A stretch of 64,000 nucleotides of DNA from DATEDA01 sp963744255 (GCA_963744255.1 CAVUSZ010000035.1:24986-88985), one strand, 5' to 3'; shown: positions 33,205 to 42,797, counted from the first letter of the stretch. Notes: generated by a model not told the origin, from the sequence alone. Made by a program: numbers and translations.

Positions 33205-35994
33205 TCAGGAGACCACGTAGAGACGGCCCGAGCCAGGGTGACCGCGCAAGAACGCTCCGATCTCCGGTGACATCGACGTGAAACGCACCGAAAAACACAT
33301 GCTGCTCCCCAACACCGTCCCGACGACCTTGCCGTACAGAGCGCCGGGAATCTCCTTGCCGTCGGTGCCGATCAGGTGGATCTTGAGGTTGCTGAAGTTG
33401 GGAACCGGATGCTCCAAACGTGCTTCTGCCCCTTTGGGCGACAGCTTCGTGAAGCTTCCCTTGAGCGTTTCTGCACTGAGATGGGTTCCCTCCACAACTG
33501 CATATGTGAGGGGAATCTCCTCAGCCAGCGGAACGAGTGCATCGACCGTCTCGGGCAAATAGAGCTTGTGCTTTCCGCCGATTCCCAATGCTTCGTACAG
33601 CGCGACCGGGTGTTCGACCCCCTTTGCTTTGACCTCCACCTGCTTTCCAATACTGAGGATACGTCCTGCCTCGTGCCGTGTGGCGTCGGAGATCAGGATC
33701 TGGCCGCCGGTGGTGTAGGACTGTATCCGAGAGGTCAGGTTGACGTTGCTTCCCACCACACCGTATTTCATCCGCTCGGGCGAGCCGATATTCCCCACCA
33801 CCACTTGACCCGTATGGACTCCGATGCCCATTTCCAGATCGGGTAGCCCTTCCGCCCGGTTCTGTTCGTTGACCGAGGCCATGGCCAGCTGCATCGCCAC
33901 GGCGCAGGCCACCGCCCGTTGCGCATCGTCCTCGTGCCAGACGGGCGCCCCGAAGAGGACGAAGATCGCATCGCCGATGAACTCATCGATCGTGCCCTCG
34001 TACTGCTTGATGATCGCGACCATCGTCACGAGATAGCGGTTGAGGAGGGCGACGACCCGTTCCGGCGCCAATCGTTCGGACAGCGATGTGAAGCCCCGCA
34101 GATCGGACATCAGCATCGTGACCGTGCGCTTTTCTCCACCCAGCTGCAGTCCGGTGGGGGAGTCCAGCAAATTGGCGACCACCTCGTCGGTCAGGTAGCG
34201 ACCAAAGGTCTCGCGAATGAACCGGTTGCGGAGCTCAATCTGCGCGGCGAGGCGCTGCAGCTCGGCCTCGACCCGCTTGCGGTCGGAGATGTCCGCCCAG
34301 GAGCCGACGATCTCCTTCGGCTTGCCGGCCTCATCGCGCATGACGGTGAACGTATCCTGGATCCAGACATAGTGTCCCTTTCGATGCCGGAAGCGGTATT
34401 CGACGCTCCCTCCGCCCTTTTCGATCATGGGCGACATTTCGCCGAACACCCGGGAGGTGTCCTCGGGATGGAGGCGCTTGGACCAGAACTTCGAATCGTC
34501 GCGCATCTCCCACGGGGCATATCCCATGATCGATTGCAGATTCTCGCTGACGAACGTGCACTTGAAGTCGCCCGAGGCCTGATTGGTGTAGATGACCGAC
34601 GGACTGGCCGCGACGAGCGTCTGCAGGTCTTGCATGGCAGCCCAGCGCTCCCCGAGGGCCTGCTCCGCCCGCTTGCGGTCGGAGATGTCCGCCCAGGAGC
34701 CGACGATCTCCACCGGTTGCCCCGCTGCGTCGCGCATGACCGTGAAGGTGTCCTGGATCCAGACATAGTGTCCCTTGCGATGCCGGAAGCGGTACTCGAC
34801 GGCCCCGCCGCCCTTTTCGATCATGGGAGACATTTCGCCGAACACCCGGGAGGCATCCTCCGGATGGAGACGCTTGGACCAGAACTCTGAATCCTCGAGC
34901 ATCTCCCACGGGGAAAACCCCATGATCGGGTCGACGTTCTGGCTGACGAACGTACACGCGTAATCACCCGAGGCCCGATTGGTGTAGAGGATTCCAGGCG
35001 TGACCGTCAGGATGTACTGAAACCGCTCCCGCGCCGCGTTCAGTTCGGTCGTGCGTTCCGCGACGCGCTTCTCCAGTTCATCGTGCGCTTTCCGGAGCGC
35101 GTCCTCCGCCCGCTTTCGCTCTCGCAGGTCGGTATTGAAACCGACCGTCCCGACCGGCTGACCCTCGTCGTCGAAGAGAATGGACGCCGAGGTCAGGACC
35201 GGAATGCTTCTGGCGTCCTTCGCCCGCAGGGCGGTCTCGAAGCCCGCAACGGTGCCCCCGCGCTTCCGCATCTGGCGCATGACTTCCCTTGCCCGCTCCT
35301 CGCTGTCGTAGATCTGGATCACGCTTCGGCCAATGATCTCCTCCGGCCGGTAGCCCAACAGAGTCTCAGCGCCCTCGTTGAAGAGCACGACGTTCTCTTC
35401 CTTGTCCGTCGCGATGATGGCGTCAGTCGAGCTTTCGATGAGCCGGGTGAGATACCGCTTCGTATCCTGAAGCTCGGCGTTGACCCGGAGGCCCGCCTGT
35501 TCCGCCTGCTTGCGCTCGGTGATGTCCGCCCAGGCCCCGACAAGCTCCAGCGGATGGCCCGCCTTATCGTGGATGACCTTGAAGGTATCCTGGATCCAGA
35601 CGTAGCGCCCTTCCCGGTGCTGGAAGCGGTATTCCACCGTGCCGCCGCCCCGCTCGATCAACGGAAACATCTCGTCGAAGACCCGCGGCGCATCTTCCGG
35701 ATGGAGGCGGGCGGGCCAGCACTTCGGATCAGTGGTCATCTCCTGCGGTGTATAGCCCATGATCGCGTGGAGATTCTCGCTGACGAAGGTGCACGCGTAA
35801 TCGCCCGAAACTTGCGTGGTGTAGATGATTGCCGGACTGACGGCGAGCAGGTATTCCAGCCGCTGGCGGGCGTCTCTCAGGTCCGTCTCGATCGTCTTGC
35901 GCTCGGTTTCGGACGCCTCCAGGGCGCTGATCCGTTGGCGCAGGCCGATCAGCTCCTCCATGAGCTGCTCTCTTGTTTTCTTTTCATCTTCCAT
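33205..35994 (-). CDS. Class III nucleotidyl (adenylate/guanylate) cyclase with four PAS domains
   Basis: The 929-residue soluble protein begins with a short coiled coil and has four PAS/PAC units: residues about 45-160, 170-290, 320-440 and 450-575. The first, third and fourth share the FVSENL-IMGY and RYVWIQDTF pattern. A class III cyclase domain follows (about 600-790) with both metal aspartates (MLMSDLRGFTSLSER and DEFIGDAIFVLFGAP) and the GIGVHTGQVVVGNIGSPERM segment. The last 120 residues (KIHLIGTDGKEIPGALYGKV) look PilZ-like. Base composition is visibly less GC-rich than the neighbours, which suggests transfer. It should make cAMP or cGMP in response to PAS signals; a Crp-type regulator lies 1.4 kb away. 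Confidence 0.9.
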   Translation of the reverse strand: MEDEKKTREQLMEELIGLRQRISALEASETERKTIETDLRDARQRLEYLLAVSPAIIYTTQVSGDYACTFVSENLHAIMGYTPQEMTTDPKCWPARLHPEDAPRVFDEMFPLIERGGGTVEYRFQHREGRYVWIQDTFKVIHDKAGHPLELVGAWADITERKQAEQAGLRVNAELQDTKRYLTRLIESSTDAIIATDKEENVVLFNEGAETLLGYRPEEIIGRSVIQIYDSEERAREVMRQMRKRGGTVAGFETALRAKDARSIPVLTSASILFDDEGQPVGTVGFNTDLRERKRAEDALRKAHDELEKRVAERTTELNAARERFQYILTVTPGILYTNRASGDYACTFVSQNVDPIMGFSPWEMLEDSEFWSKRLHPEDASRVFGEMSPMIEKGGGAVEYRFRHRKGHYVWIQDTFTVMRDAAGQPVEIVGSWADISDRKRAEQALGERWAAMQDLQTLVAASPSVIYTNQASGDFKCTFVSENLQSIMGYAPWEMRDDSKFWSKRLHPEDTSRVFGEMSPMIEKGGGSVEYRFRHRKGHYVWIQDTFTVMRDEAGKPKEIVGSWADISDRKRVEAELQRLAAQIELRNRFIRETFGRYLTDEVVANLLDSPTGLQLGGEKRTVTMLMSDLRGFTSLSERLAPERVVALLNRYLVTMVAIIKQYEGTIDEFIGDAIFVLFGAPVWHEDDAQRAVACAVAMQLAMASVNEQNRAEGLPDLEMGIGVHTGQVVVGNIGSPERMKYGVVGSNVNLTSRIQSYTTGGQILISDATRHEAGRILSIGKQVEVKAKGVEHPVALYEALGIGGKHKLYLPETVDALVPLAEEIPLTYAVVEGTHLSAETLKGSFTKLSPKGAEARLEHPVPNFSNLKIHLIGTDGKEIPGALYGKVVGTVLGSSMCFSVRFTSMSPEIGAFLRGHPGSGRLYVVS

Positions 35995-36449
35995 GGGCGC
36001 TGCCCCCCGTGGGCGACAATCTCAGGACATTGCGGACTGCGCGCTCATGGCGCAAGCGGGCATGGAGAGGCGAGGCTCGAGACAGCCGTCTGGAGAAAGA
36101 CTGACCCAACCGCTTTCTCCCGGCCGATCCATGCTCGTCGGATTGACGGAACCGTTCATGATTGCGGCCCCTGCTGACCGCGGCCGAGATCGTGGATGTC
36201 ATCCGGCAGCCCCCGCGGGTGCTGGCACTGTCTCCGCCGGGGATTCTATTCCACGTGGCCGGCGACCTGCGGGTACCCGCTCCCGTCGAATTTGCTGGCC
36301 GGCCGTTGGGCCGATGGCTCGCGCGGTCCGTTACCTCTGGCGCGATCGGCCGATTCTCAGCCTCGGCCAGCCCCGATCCTGCGGCATGCGCCGCAGCAAT
36401 CTGCGTCGGTGGACGTGCGACCTAACTTCGGGCGATGGCGCGAAGAAGC

Positions 36450-36575
36450 CGCCTCGTCTACGGGCGGGTCGCGAAGCTCGGACCTGCGCGGGCGGCGGAC
36501 GCCAGGCTGGTGGCGGAGGAGCAGCTCATGCGGCACGGCATGGCCCGGGCGGGGGACTGCGCCTGCACCCGCGCG
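36450..36575 (+). pseudogene. Decayed Crp/Fnr C-terminal fragment
   Basis: The reading LVYGRVAKL, then ADARLVAEEQLMRHGMARAG, parallels DVYGRVAKLLLELAREVDGR and LVVEERLTQQDIGERVG of the intact Crp/Fnr gene at 37412, and the DNA is clearly similar as well (tctacgggcgggt shared). The helix-turn-helix that should follow is lost. It is a relic of a second crp-like gene. The flanking 35995-36449 and 36576-36772 hold no other recognisable gene. Confidence 0.5.
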
Positions 36576-36772
36576 ATCGCCCACGTGGTCGCCGCCGCGA
36601 TCCCGCGGCTATGGACGATGCAGGAGGGGATGCCCCCTGCCGGACCGAGAACCACCTGTGGTTCCGCCCCTTCCTCCGGCGCGAACTCGAGTCGATCGCC
36701 GGCCGACTGGGGCAGCGGGCCGACCCTCGCGCGGCGACCCCTCGTACTGGAGGTGCTCGCCCTTCCCGTTGA

Positions 36773-36792
36773 GGCCCCGCAAACGCGGGGCC
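36773..36792. terminator. GC hairpin, possible terminator
   Basis: GGCCCCGC, loop AAAC and GCGGGGCC form a perfect 8-bp stem. It lies downstream of the minus-strand small exported gene. No T-run follows on either strand, so it is at best a factor-assisted terminator. Confidence 0.4.
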
Positions 36793-36931
36793 GGCACCTC
36801 TCAGTAGCGCTCGAGGCTGACCGGAGGGAGGGGGACACCGATGGGGTACACGGGGTGCGAATGCGACAGCACCGCCGGATGGGGGCTGTTGCGATGCGCG
36901 CGGGCAGGCTGAGCTTTCCGACGGACCCGCG

Positions 36932-37157
36932 TCAGCATAACCCGGGCTTCTCCGCTGCGGTTCCGGTCGCCGCAATCGCCGTCTTGGCGACGTCCATCGC
37001 GCGGCGCGCGTCTGCCTGGTGGGAGGTCGCTTCGGGCGCGTTCTTCTGGATCTGCGTGCCCTCTGTTGGCGGACGAGAGGCCGGTCGGCTCGGCAAGCGC
37101 GGCGCTGGCGCTCAGGCCGAGGGCGGCGAGGATGACAACGATCGGCTTGCGGGTCAT
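36932..37157 (-). pseudogene. Small exported protein, one frame break
   Basis: An ATG at 37157, with GGAGG nine bases upstream, starts a clean signal peptide (MTRKPIVVILAALGLSASAA, cleavage after ALA). After EPTGLSSAN the sense continues in another frame as EGTQIQKNAPEATSHQADAR, RAMDVAKTAIAATGTAAEKP and a stop at 36932. One extra A (minus strand) near 37074 explains the switch. The mature product would be about 50 residues. I do not recognise the family. It is divergent from the Crp/Fnr gene; 37158-37411 holds only their shared upstream region. Confidence 0.5.
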
Positions 37158-37411
37158 GGGGAGCCTCCTGTCCAGAAGTCCGTCGGTTGATGAGTTCCGG
37201 GTCCTACGTGTAGCCAGTGTCGCGGTTTCTCGGCGGCAAATCCGCGAACGGTGACCGCTGCAGCCTGTGAACTATGCACACTCGGATCGCCGGCCGGCAC
37301 CGAGGGCGCACTTGGGCTGCGCTGCGGATGCCCGCCTTTGCAGCGCGCGAGCGGCGATGGCACAACGGGCTGATCTATGATAAGTAGCCACTCGGGGGAG
37401 GGGGGCCGCGG

Positions 37412-38071
37412 ATGTTGGCCGTCGCAGACTCATTGAAGACCGTCCCGTTGTTCTCCGGACTGTCGGAGCGGGAGATCGCGACGCTCGCCGACGCGGCGAT
37501 CGTGCGCACGTTCCCCAAGAACACGATCGTGATCACCGAGGGCGAGCGCAGCGATTCGCTCTACGTGATCCTCTCGGGACGCGTCAAGGTGTTCGTCAGC
37601 GACGAGAACGGCAGGGATCTCGTGCTGAACGTCGAGGGCGCGGGCCAGTATTTCGGCGAGCTCGCGCTCGACGAGGGGCCGCGCTCAGCCTCGGTGGCGA
37701 CGCTGGAGACATGCAAGATGGCGGTCATCCCGAACGAGGTGCTCAAGGCGTTTCTTGCGAACCACCCTGGGGCGGCTCTGCCGCTCATCCGGGTCCTGAT
37801 CGGTCACACACGCCGTGCGACCGAGAGCTTGAAGAACCTGGCGATGCTGGATGTCTACGGGCGGGTGGCGAAGCTGCTGCTGGAGCTTGCGCGGGAGGTG
37901 GACGGCAGGCTGGTCGTGGAAGAGCGGCTCACGCAACAGGACATCGGCGAGCGGGTGGGCGCGTCGCGCGAGATGGTCAGCCGCATCCTCAAGGACCTGA
38001 CCGCCGGGGGCTACCTCGGCAACGAGGACGGGAAGATCGTGATTCGCCGCCGGCCGCCGCGCGCCTGGTAG
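37412..38071 (+). CDS. Crp/Fnr-family transcriptional regulator
   Basis: The 219-residue protein has an N-terminal cNMP-binding fold (LKTVPLFSGLSEREIATLAD, VITEGERSDSLYVILSGRVK, GQYFGELALDEGPRSASVAT, containing the FGE-ALDEGPRSA cassette with the E and R that bind cAMP). The C-terminal winged helix reads LTQQDIGERVGASREMVSRI. It lacks the cysteines of Fnr, so oxygen sensing is not expected; cAMP sensing is plausible. A class III cyclase gene nearby strengthens that inference. A TATGAT box at about 37376 may be its -10 element. Confidence 0.92.
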   Translation: MLAVADSLKTVPLFSGLSEREIATLADAAIVRTFPKNTIVITEGERSDSLYVILSGRVKVFVSDENGRDLVLNVEGAGQYFGELALDEGPRSASVATLETCKMAVIPNEVLKAFLANHPGAALPLIRVLIGHTRRATESLKNLAMLDVYGRVAKLLLELAREVDGRLVVEERLTQQDIGERVGASREMVSRILKDLTAGGYLGNEDGKIVIRRRPPRAW

Positions 38072-38668
38072 CGCAGCCGATCTTCGCTGGCAAGAGCTGA
38101 CGTTGCTCATGGGTGACGCGGTCTCCTCTTATCGGGGACGCGGTGCGGCGGGTCGATCCGCTCGTGCGCACGATCGCGCCCGCCGGGCGAGCCGGCTAGC
38201 GAGCGTCGCCGATCTGGAATTTCATCCGGTCGAGAGCCGCGCCCTGCCGCTGACCTTGTTGGCGCTGCATCCGATCTTTCTCGTCTGGCGTAGTTCGACA
38301 TTGCCGGACCGTGAAACGGAGGGTGGGCGGGAACGCACGGCAAGCCATCGGGAATCGGTGGAGACACTCGTTCAGTCGGCGTAGGCGTAGCGTCGGATCG
38401 CAATCGCGATCCGACAGCGCTCCCCTCTCGTATTGCACCCAAGCGACATCGCAAGCCCTGAGGTGCGGGACGCGCGATGAGTGAATCGGTCACGTGGCGC
38501 TCAGGGCAATTGTCACGCCCGGATCCGAGAAAGGCGCATCCGACTCAGCCAGGCCCGTGTACTCCAAGCGAATGCCTCGCGGCTCGAGTCTCATTCGAAT
38601 CGCAGGGACATTCGCTTCGTCGTCCGCTCGCGGAGGGGACGCTTTAACCCTTAAAGGAGTACACGGTA
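38072..38668. other. Gene-poor stretch
   Basis: No reading frame here has convincing coding character on either strand. The only clear element is the ribosome site AAAGGAG just before the DUF4394 gene. A promoter for that gene must lie here but no strong boxes stand out. Confidence 0.5.
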
Positions 38669-39643
38669 TGGAACGCAGACACAGCATTTCGCAACCGGCC
38701 GAGCAACGCGCTCTGCTTGCAGCAACGCGGAGCCGCGTGAGCATGCGGCCGACAACCATGGCTCGACGAGCAGCGGGGTTGGTGGCGACCGCGGCCGTGA
38801 TCGTGGCGCTGTCGGCCGCACCGGCCAGTGCGCAACCAACGACGATCTCGCGCGGAACTCCGACATCGTCGAGTTCGCCGAGAACCTTCGACTGATCGGT
38901 TCGGCCTCACGGCGGACCAGCGCCTGGTGAGGTTTCGCGTCGCTACGCCCTGGTTGCGGAAAGAGATCGGGACCGTGTATGGATTCAGTCAGACGGACAG
39001 CGCGCTCGTGGGCATCGATTTCCGCGTGCAGGACGGAAAGCTCTACGGCGTCGGCGACGGCGGAGGCGATCTACACGATCGACACGAAGACGGCAGAAGC
39101 GAAGCTGGTCTCGCAGTTGAGCGTTGCGCTGGAGGGGAAATTCTTCGGCGTGGACTTCAATCCGGCTGCGGATCGGCTGCGCATCATCAGCGATACCGGT
39201 CAGAACCTGGCCCACAACGTCAACGCCGGCGGGACAACGGCGCCGCCAATACGGTGCTCAACTATCCGGCACCGGTCAACATCAACCCCGCTACCGGTGT
39301 CATCGGCGCCGCCTACACGAACAATGACCTCAGCGACCTGACCGGGACTACTTTGTTCGACATCGACACGACGCGCAAGCAGGTGGCAATCCAATCGCCG
39401 CCGGGGCAGGGCGCGCTCGTGGCGACTGGATCGCTCACGATCGTCGATCCGGACACGTCGGTCGGATTCGACATCTATTCGATCCCGAAGAAAGGTGTGG
39501 CCGCCCGGAACAGCGGGTTCGCGTCGCTCGTAGTCGACGGGGTCACCGGCCTCTATCGCGTGAACCTGCTGGCTGGAAAGGCGGACCTCATCGGCCGCTT
39601 CAAGGACAAGGTGATCGACATCGCCCTTCCGCTCAATCAGTGA
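38669..39643 (+). pseudogene. DUF4394 exported protein, several frame breaks
   Basis: The start ATG follows TTAAAGGAG. The N-terminus has an export signal (RRAAGLVATAAVIVALSAAP, then ASAQ). After breaks near 38837 and 38907 the family core appears: NSDIVEFAENLRLIG, LTADQRLVRFRVATPWLRKE, DSALVGIDFRVQDGKLYGVG, then (break near 39065, extra G) AIYTIDTKTAEAKLVSQLSV and GVDFNPAADRLRIISDTGQN. A further break near 39232 (lost C) leads to YTNNDLSDLTGTTLFDIDTT and VGFDIYSIPKKGVAARNSGF. DUF4394 is a beta-propeller-like secreted domain of unknown function. All blocks are conserved, so the frame breaks may be artefacts. Confidence 0.7.
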
Positions 39644-39706
39644 TGGATGGCCAGCGGACGAATCACGCTCTGTCCGCGATTCAGGCGCTACGTGAGCCGT
39701 CCGGGC

Positions 39707-40581
39707 TCACGGACGCCGCCGGGCCCTCGCGAGAGGGCCCGGTCTGCTTGGATTGCGCGCGTCCGTTCTGGCGCCATCACTCCCGCCGGGCTCGACATCC
39801 AGCCGCGCGACGATCCCCTCGAGCGAGCGGTGCGGCGCCGGGTAGCGCTTCAGCACCAGCGGATCGTGCCCCGGGATGACGTGCGAGCGCGAGCTCGCGA
39901 GGGCGTACGCGCGCTTGTGGCCCGCCAGCATGTCGGCGACGTTGTAGACGATCGGGAACGGCCGCTCCTGCTCCATGTTGGCGTAGTAGTGGCTCGCGTC
40001 CGACGCGAGGACGACCCAGCCGCGCTTCGTCCACACCCGCACCATCTGCAGGCCCATCGTGTGGCCGCCCACGAAGTGCACGCTGATTCCGGGCGCGAGC
40101 TCCTCGTCGCCGTCGTGGAAGGCGACCCGGCCGTCGTAGACCCGCCGCACCATCTTCACCACGTCGTCCACGTCGAACGCGTAGCGCAGCGGCGCGTGGC
40201 ACATGCAGCGGCCGGTCGCGAAGAACATCTCCTTGTCCTGGACGTGATAGCGCGCACGCTCGAAGAGGCGGTGGCTCCCGCAGTGGTCGTAGTGCATGTG
40301 GGTGATGATCACGTCTTCGACCTGGTCGGGGTCGACGTCGAGCGCCTTCAGCCCCTCGGACGGACAGCGGATCACGTTGCGCTGGCGCCGCTTCCCCATT
40401 TCCGCGTCGAAGCCCGGTGTCGACGATCCACGTCTTGTTCGGCGCCTTTGATCGCCCACACGAAGTAGTCGATCGGCATCGGCCCGTTGTGCGGGTCGCC
40501 GCCGATGAAGTTCTCGCCGGCGAGCCGCTGGTGGTCGCCGTACTTGATTGCATAGATCTCGTAGGGTTTCGGATCGGCCAT
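39707..40581 (-). pseudogene. Metallo-beta-lactamase-fold hydrolase (lactonase-like), two frame breaks
   Basis: The gene starts at 40581 behind GGAGGACG. The N-terminus (YEIYAIKYGDHQRLAGENFI, MPIDYFVWAIKG) resembles N-acyl-homoserine-lactonase relatives. After extra bases near 40444 and 40415 the sequence continues with NKTWIVDTG and FDAEMGKRR and the zinc motif HMHYDHCGSHRLF, then GGHTMGLQMVRV, VLASDASHYYANME and HVIPGHDPLVLKRYPAPH. Zinc ligands HxHxDH, H and D are all present. Such enzymes open lactone or ester bonds. The C-terminus past DVEPGGS runs through the terminator hairpin and is probably misframed too. Confidence 0.75.
39721..39740. terminator. Hairpin between convergent genes
   Basis: GGGCCCTC, loop GCGA and GAGGGCCC form a perfect 8-bp stem between the ends of the DUF4394 gene and the convergent hydrolase gene. 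Its position suits a bidirectional terminator, although T-runs are weak on both sides. Confidence 0.55.
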
Positions 40582-40594
40582 CGCGCGTCCTCCT

Positions 40595-41488
40595 TTACTT
40601 GCCCTTCACCTCGACGCCCGTCGCTCGCTCCAGCAGCTGCACGATGGCGGTCATGTCCGAATCGGCGCCGAGCTCCTCGTTCGCGCGCGCCCAGAGCTCG
40701 CGCACGGCGCTCGACACCGTCATCGGCACACCAGCGGCCTCCGCCTCCTCGAGACAGAGGCGCACATCCTTGTACATCAGGCCGGTTGCGAACCCGTGGT
40801 TGAACTTACGCGTGAGCACCTGCCGCGGGAACTTGTCCTGCGAGGCGCTGTTGCGGCCGCTGCCGGCGTTGATCACGTCGCACATCACCGTCGGATCGAG
40901 CCCGGAACTCACACCGAACACGAGCGCTTCCGCGGTGGCCGCCGTCGCGGTCGCCGAGAGCAGGTTGTTCGCGAGCTTCATCGTCTGGCCCATACCGGGG
41001 CGCTCGCCGATGAAGAACACGTTGCCGAACACGGCGAGCATCGGCCGGAGGTCGGCGAAGAGCGCCTGTGGGCAGGCGACCATCACCGCGAGCGTGCCGG
41101 CGATCGCTCCGGCGACGCCGCCGCTCACCGGCGAATCCACCGCGGTGATCCCCTTCGCCGCGAGCGCAGCCGCGATCTCGCGCGCCACGCGTGCGCCGGT
41201 CGTCGAGAGGTCGATCACTGTCTTCACCTTCGACCCGCCGCCCACACCGGCGGCCCCGAGCGCGACCTTGCGCACGATCGGCGGCGTGGGGAGGCTGAGG
41301 AGCACCGTATCGACCGCGGATGCGACGTCGGCGGGCGAGGCGGCGGCGCGCGCGCCTCTTGCTACGAGCGCCTCGACCGGGTCGCGACGGGTGTCGTGCA
41401 CGGTGAGCCGGTAGCCCGCATCGACGAGCCGCGAGGCCATCGGCCGTCCCATGTTGCCCAGCCCGATGAAACCGATATTTGTCGACAT
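40595..41488 (-). CDS. 3-hydroxyisobutyrate-dehydrogenase-like NAD(P)-dependent oxidoreductase
   Basis: The 297-residue protein has the beta-hydroxyacid dehydrogenase signature at its N-terminus (IGFIGLGNMGRPMASRLVDA), the substrate motif DSPVSGGVAGAIAGTLAVMV, the catalytic lysine in GQTMKLANNLLSATATAATA, and DVRLCLEEAEAAGVPMTV. Members oxidise small beta-hydroxyacids such as 3-hydroxyisobutyrate, tartronate semialdehyde partners or related compounds. The start at 41488 is preceded by GGAACG. It lies 14 bases after the hydrolase start (upstream in the same strand) and next to the SMP-30 gene, suggesting a sugar-acid or hydroxyacid operon. Confidence 0.9.
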   Translation of the reverse strand: MSTNIGFIGLGNMGRPMASRLVDAGYRLTVHDTRRDPVEALVARGARAAASPADVASAVDTVLLSLPTPPIVRKVALGAAGVGGGSKVKTVIDLSTTGARVAREIAAALAAKGITAVDSPVSGGVAGAIAGTLAVMVACPQALFADLRPMLAVFGNVFFIGERPGMGQTMKLANNLLSATATAATAEALVFGVSSGLDPTVMCDVINAGSGRNSASQDKFPRQVLTRKFNHGFATGLMYKDVRLCLEEAEAAGVPMTVSSAVRELWARANEELGADSDMTAIVQLLERATGVEVKGK

Positions 41489-41498
41489 CAACGTTCCT

Positions 41499-42413
41499 TC
41501 ATCCGGCAAACCGCGGCTCCGGCAATCCGCGCACTCCGAGCCCAGTGACCTTGAACAGGCTCCCGGCGAGGAACTGAGGCTTCGCCTCCTTTGCGAAGCG
41601 GTCGTGGACCGCCGGGTGCTTCACCCGCGCCATAGACGTGACGTAGAGCTCGTCGAGCCGGTCGCCGCCGAACATGCAGCTCGTGATGTTCCGGACCGGC
41701 ATGCCGATCCGCCGCTCCACAGAGCCGTCGGGTGCGTAGCGGACGAGATCGCCCGAGATCAGCTGCGCGTTCCACACGCAGCCTTCGTCGTCGATCGTCG
41801 AGCCGTCGGCGACGCCCTGGTCGCTCTTGAACGAGGCGAACACGCGCCTGTTCGACAGCGCGCCGGTCGCGACGTCGAAGTCGTACGCCCAGTACTCGCC
41901 CTGGAACGTGTCGGCGAAGTAGAACGTCCGGTCGTCGGGGCTCCAGCATGGCCCATTCGAGCAGATAATGCCCGAGTCGACCCTTGTCACCCGCAGGTCC
42001 GGATCGAGGCGATACAGCCCGCAGATCGCGAGCTCCTCCTTGTCGTCCATGCCGCCGGCGTAGAAGCGGCCACGACGGTCGCACTTGCCGTCGTTCAGGC
42101 GCGTGCGGGGCACGTCGGCCTCGACGAGCTGGATGAGCTCGAGCCGGCCGCTCGCGAAATCGAACAAGTAGAAGCCGTCGTCCAGCGCGAGCACCGCGCC
42201 GCCACCGCGGCGGAGCGCCATCGCGCCGACGTCGCGCCCGAGAGACCAGTTCTCGACCTCGCCGGTGCCCGGGTCGAGGCGCCAGATCGACGGCTTGCCG
42301 ACGCGCCGACCGGTGCCGTCGACCCAGTAGAGCCGTCCTTCCTCGACGTCCCACACCGGCCCTTCGCCGAGATGGTTCCCGCATTGCAGGACGCATTCGA
42401 TACGGAGCGGCAT
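41499..42413 (-). CDS. SMP-30/gluconolactonase family lactonase
   Basis: The 304-residue beta-propeller protein shows the SMP-30 blocks GNHLGEGPVWDVEEGRLYWV, TRLNDGKCDRRGRFYAGGMD (metal-binding N and D), CSNGPCWSPDDRTFYFADTF and VADGSTIDDEGCVWNAQLIS. Such enzymes hydrolyse sugar lactones with a divalent metal ion. The gene is ten bases upstream of the hydroxyacid dehydrogenase in the same direction, so the two may open a lactone and oxidise the product. The C-terminus GVRGLPEPRF is normal. Confidence 0.9.
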   Translation of the reverse strand: MPLRIECVLQCGNHLGEGPVWDVEEGRLYWVDGTGRRVGKPSIWRLDPGTGEVENWSLGRDVGAMALRRGGGAVLALDDGFYLFDFASGRLELIQLVEADVPRTRLNDGKCDRRGRFYAGGMDDKEELAICGLYRLDPDLRVTRVDSGIICSNGPCWSPDDRTFYFADTFQGEYWAYDFDVATGALSNRRVFASFKSDQGVADGSTIDDEGCVWNAQLISGDLVRYAPDGSVERRIGMPVRNITSCMFGGDRLDELYVTSMARVKHPAVHDRFAKEAKPQFLAGSLFKVTGLGVRGLPEPRFAG

Positions 42414-42416
42414 GGC

Positions 42417-42488
42417 TCAGTTGTCGATCCGGGCGCCCGAGACCCTGACCGCCTGCGCGTACTTCTTGTCGTGCAGTTCCTTGTCCAT
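42417..42488 (-). pseudogene. Tiny ORF, possible carboxymuconolactone-decarboxylase start
   Basis: An ATG at 42488 preceded by GGAGGAACC encodes only MDKELHDKKYAQAVRVSGAR and three more residues before a stop. MDKELH-K is the usual beginning of small carboxymuconolactone-decarboxylase-like proteins, so this may be a gene whose body was deleted. It could equally be a short leader for the SMP-30 gene, which begins four bases later. Confidence 0.35.
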
Positions 42489-42552
42489 GGTTCCTCCGCC
42501 ATCTCCGCGGAGAATACGTGCGCACCATGTCGCGAGCGCAGGTCGCGGCATT

Positions 42553-42797
42553 CTACGGAGCGCGCCGAACGGGCGTCAATGCGGCTCGTAGGGATGCGCG
42601 CCCACCTTCGAACAGGAGCGCGGGGTCGTAGAGCAGCTTCACGAACCCTGCCGAGATGCGCATGTAGCGGTTGCGATCCGGGACGCCGGCTCTTTCAGGA
42701 CGCAAGCCGGCGCATACCCGTCCTCGGTCAGGCGGTCGGCGAGGACCGAGCCGCCCGGGCCCGAGCCGATCACGACGTAGTCGAAGCTATCGGCCAT
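42553..42797 (-). pseudogene. GMC oxidoreductase, N-terminal fragment
   Basis: From 42797 the minus strand encodes the FAD-binding start of a GMC oxidoreductase (ADSFDYVVIGSGPGGSVLAD, RLTEDGYAPACVL). After a frame change at about 42690 it continues DRNRYMRISAGFVKLLYDPA and LLFEGG, and stops at 42553. Over 400 residues of the normal enzyme are missing. It is the first of several truncated genes in this stretch. Confidence 0.6.

Noticed and set aside
36162..36425. 87-residue plus-strand ORF upstream of the Crp relic
   Set aside because: No ribosome site or recognisable motif; composition is that of random GC-rich sequence.
38103..38493. Overlapping ORFs on both strands after the Crp/Fnr gene
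   Set aside because: No start signals, no conserved pattern, both strands equally open as expected by chance at high GC.
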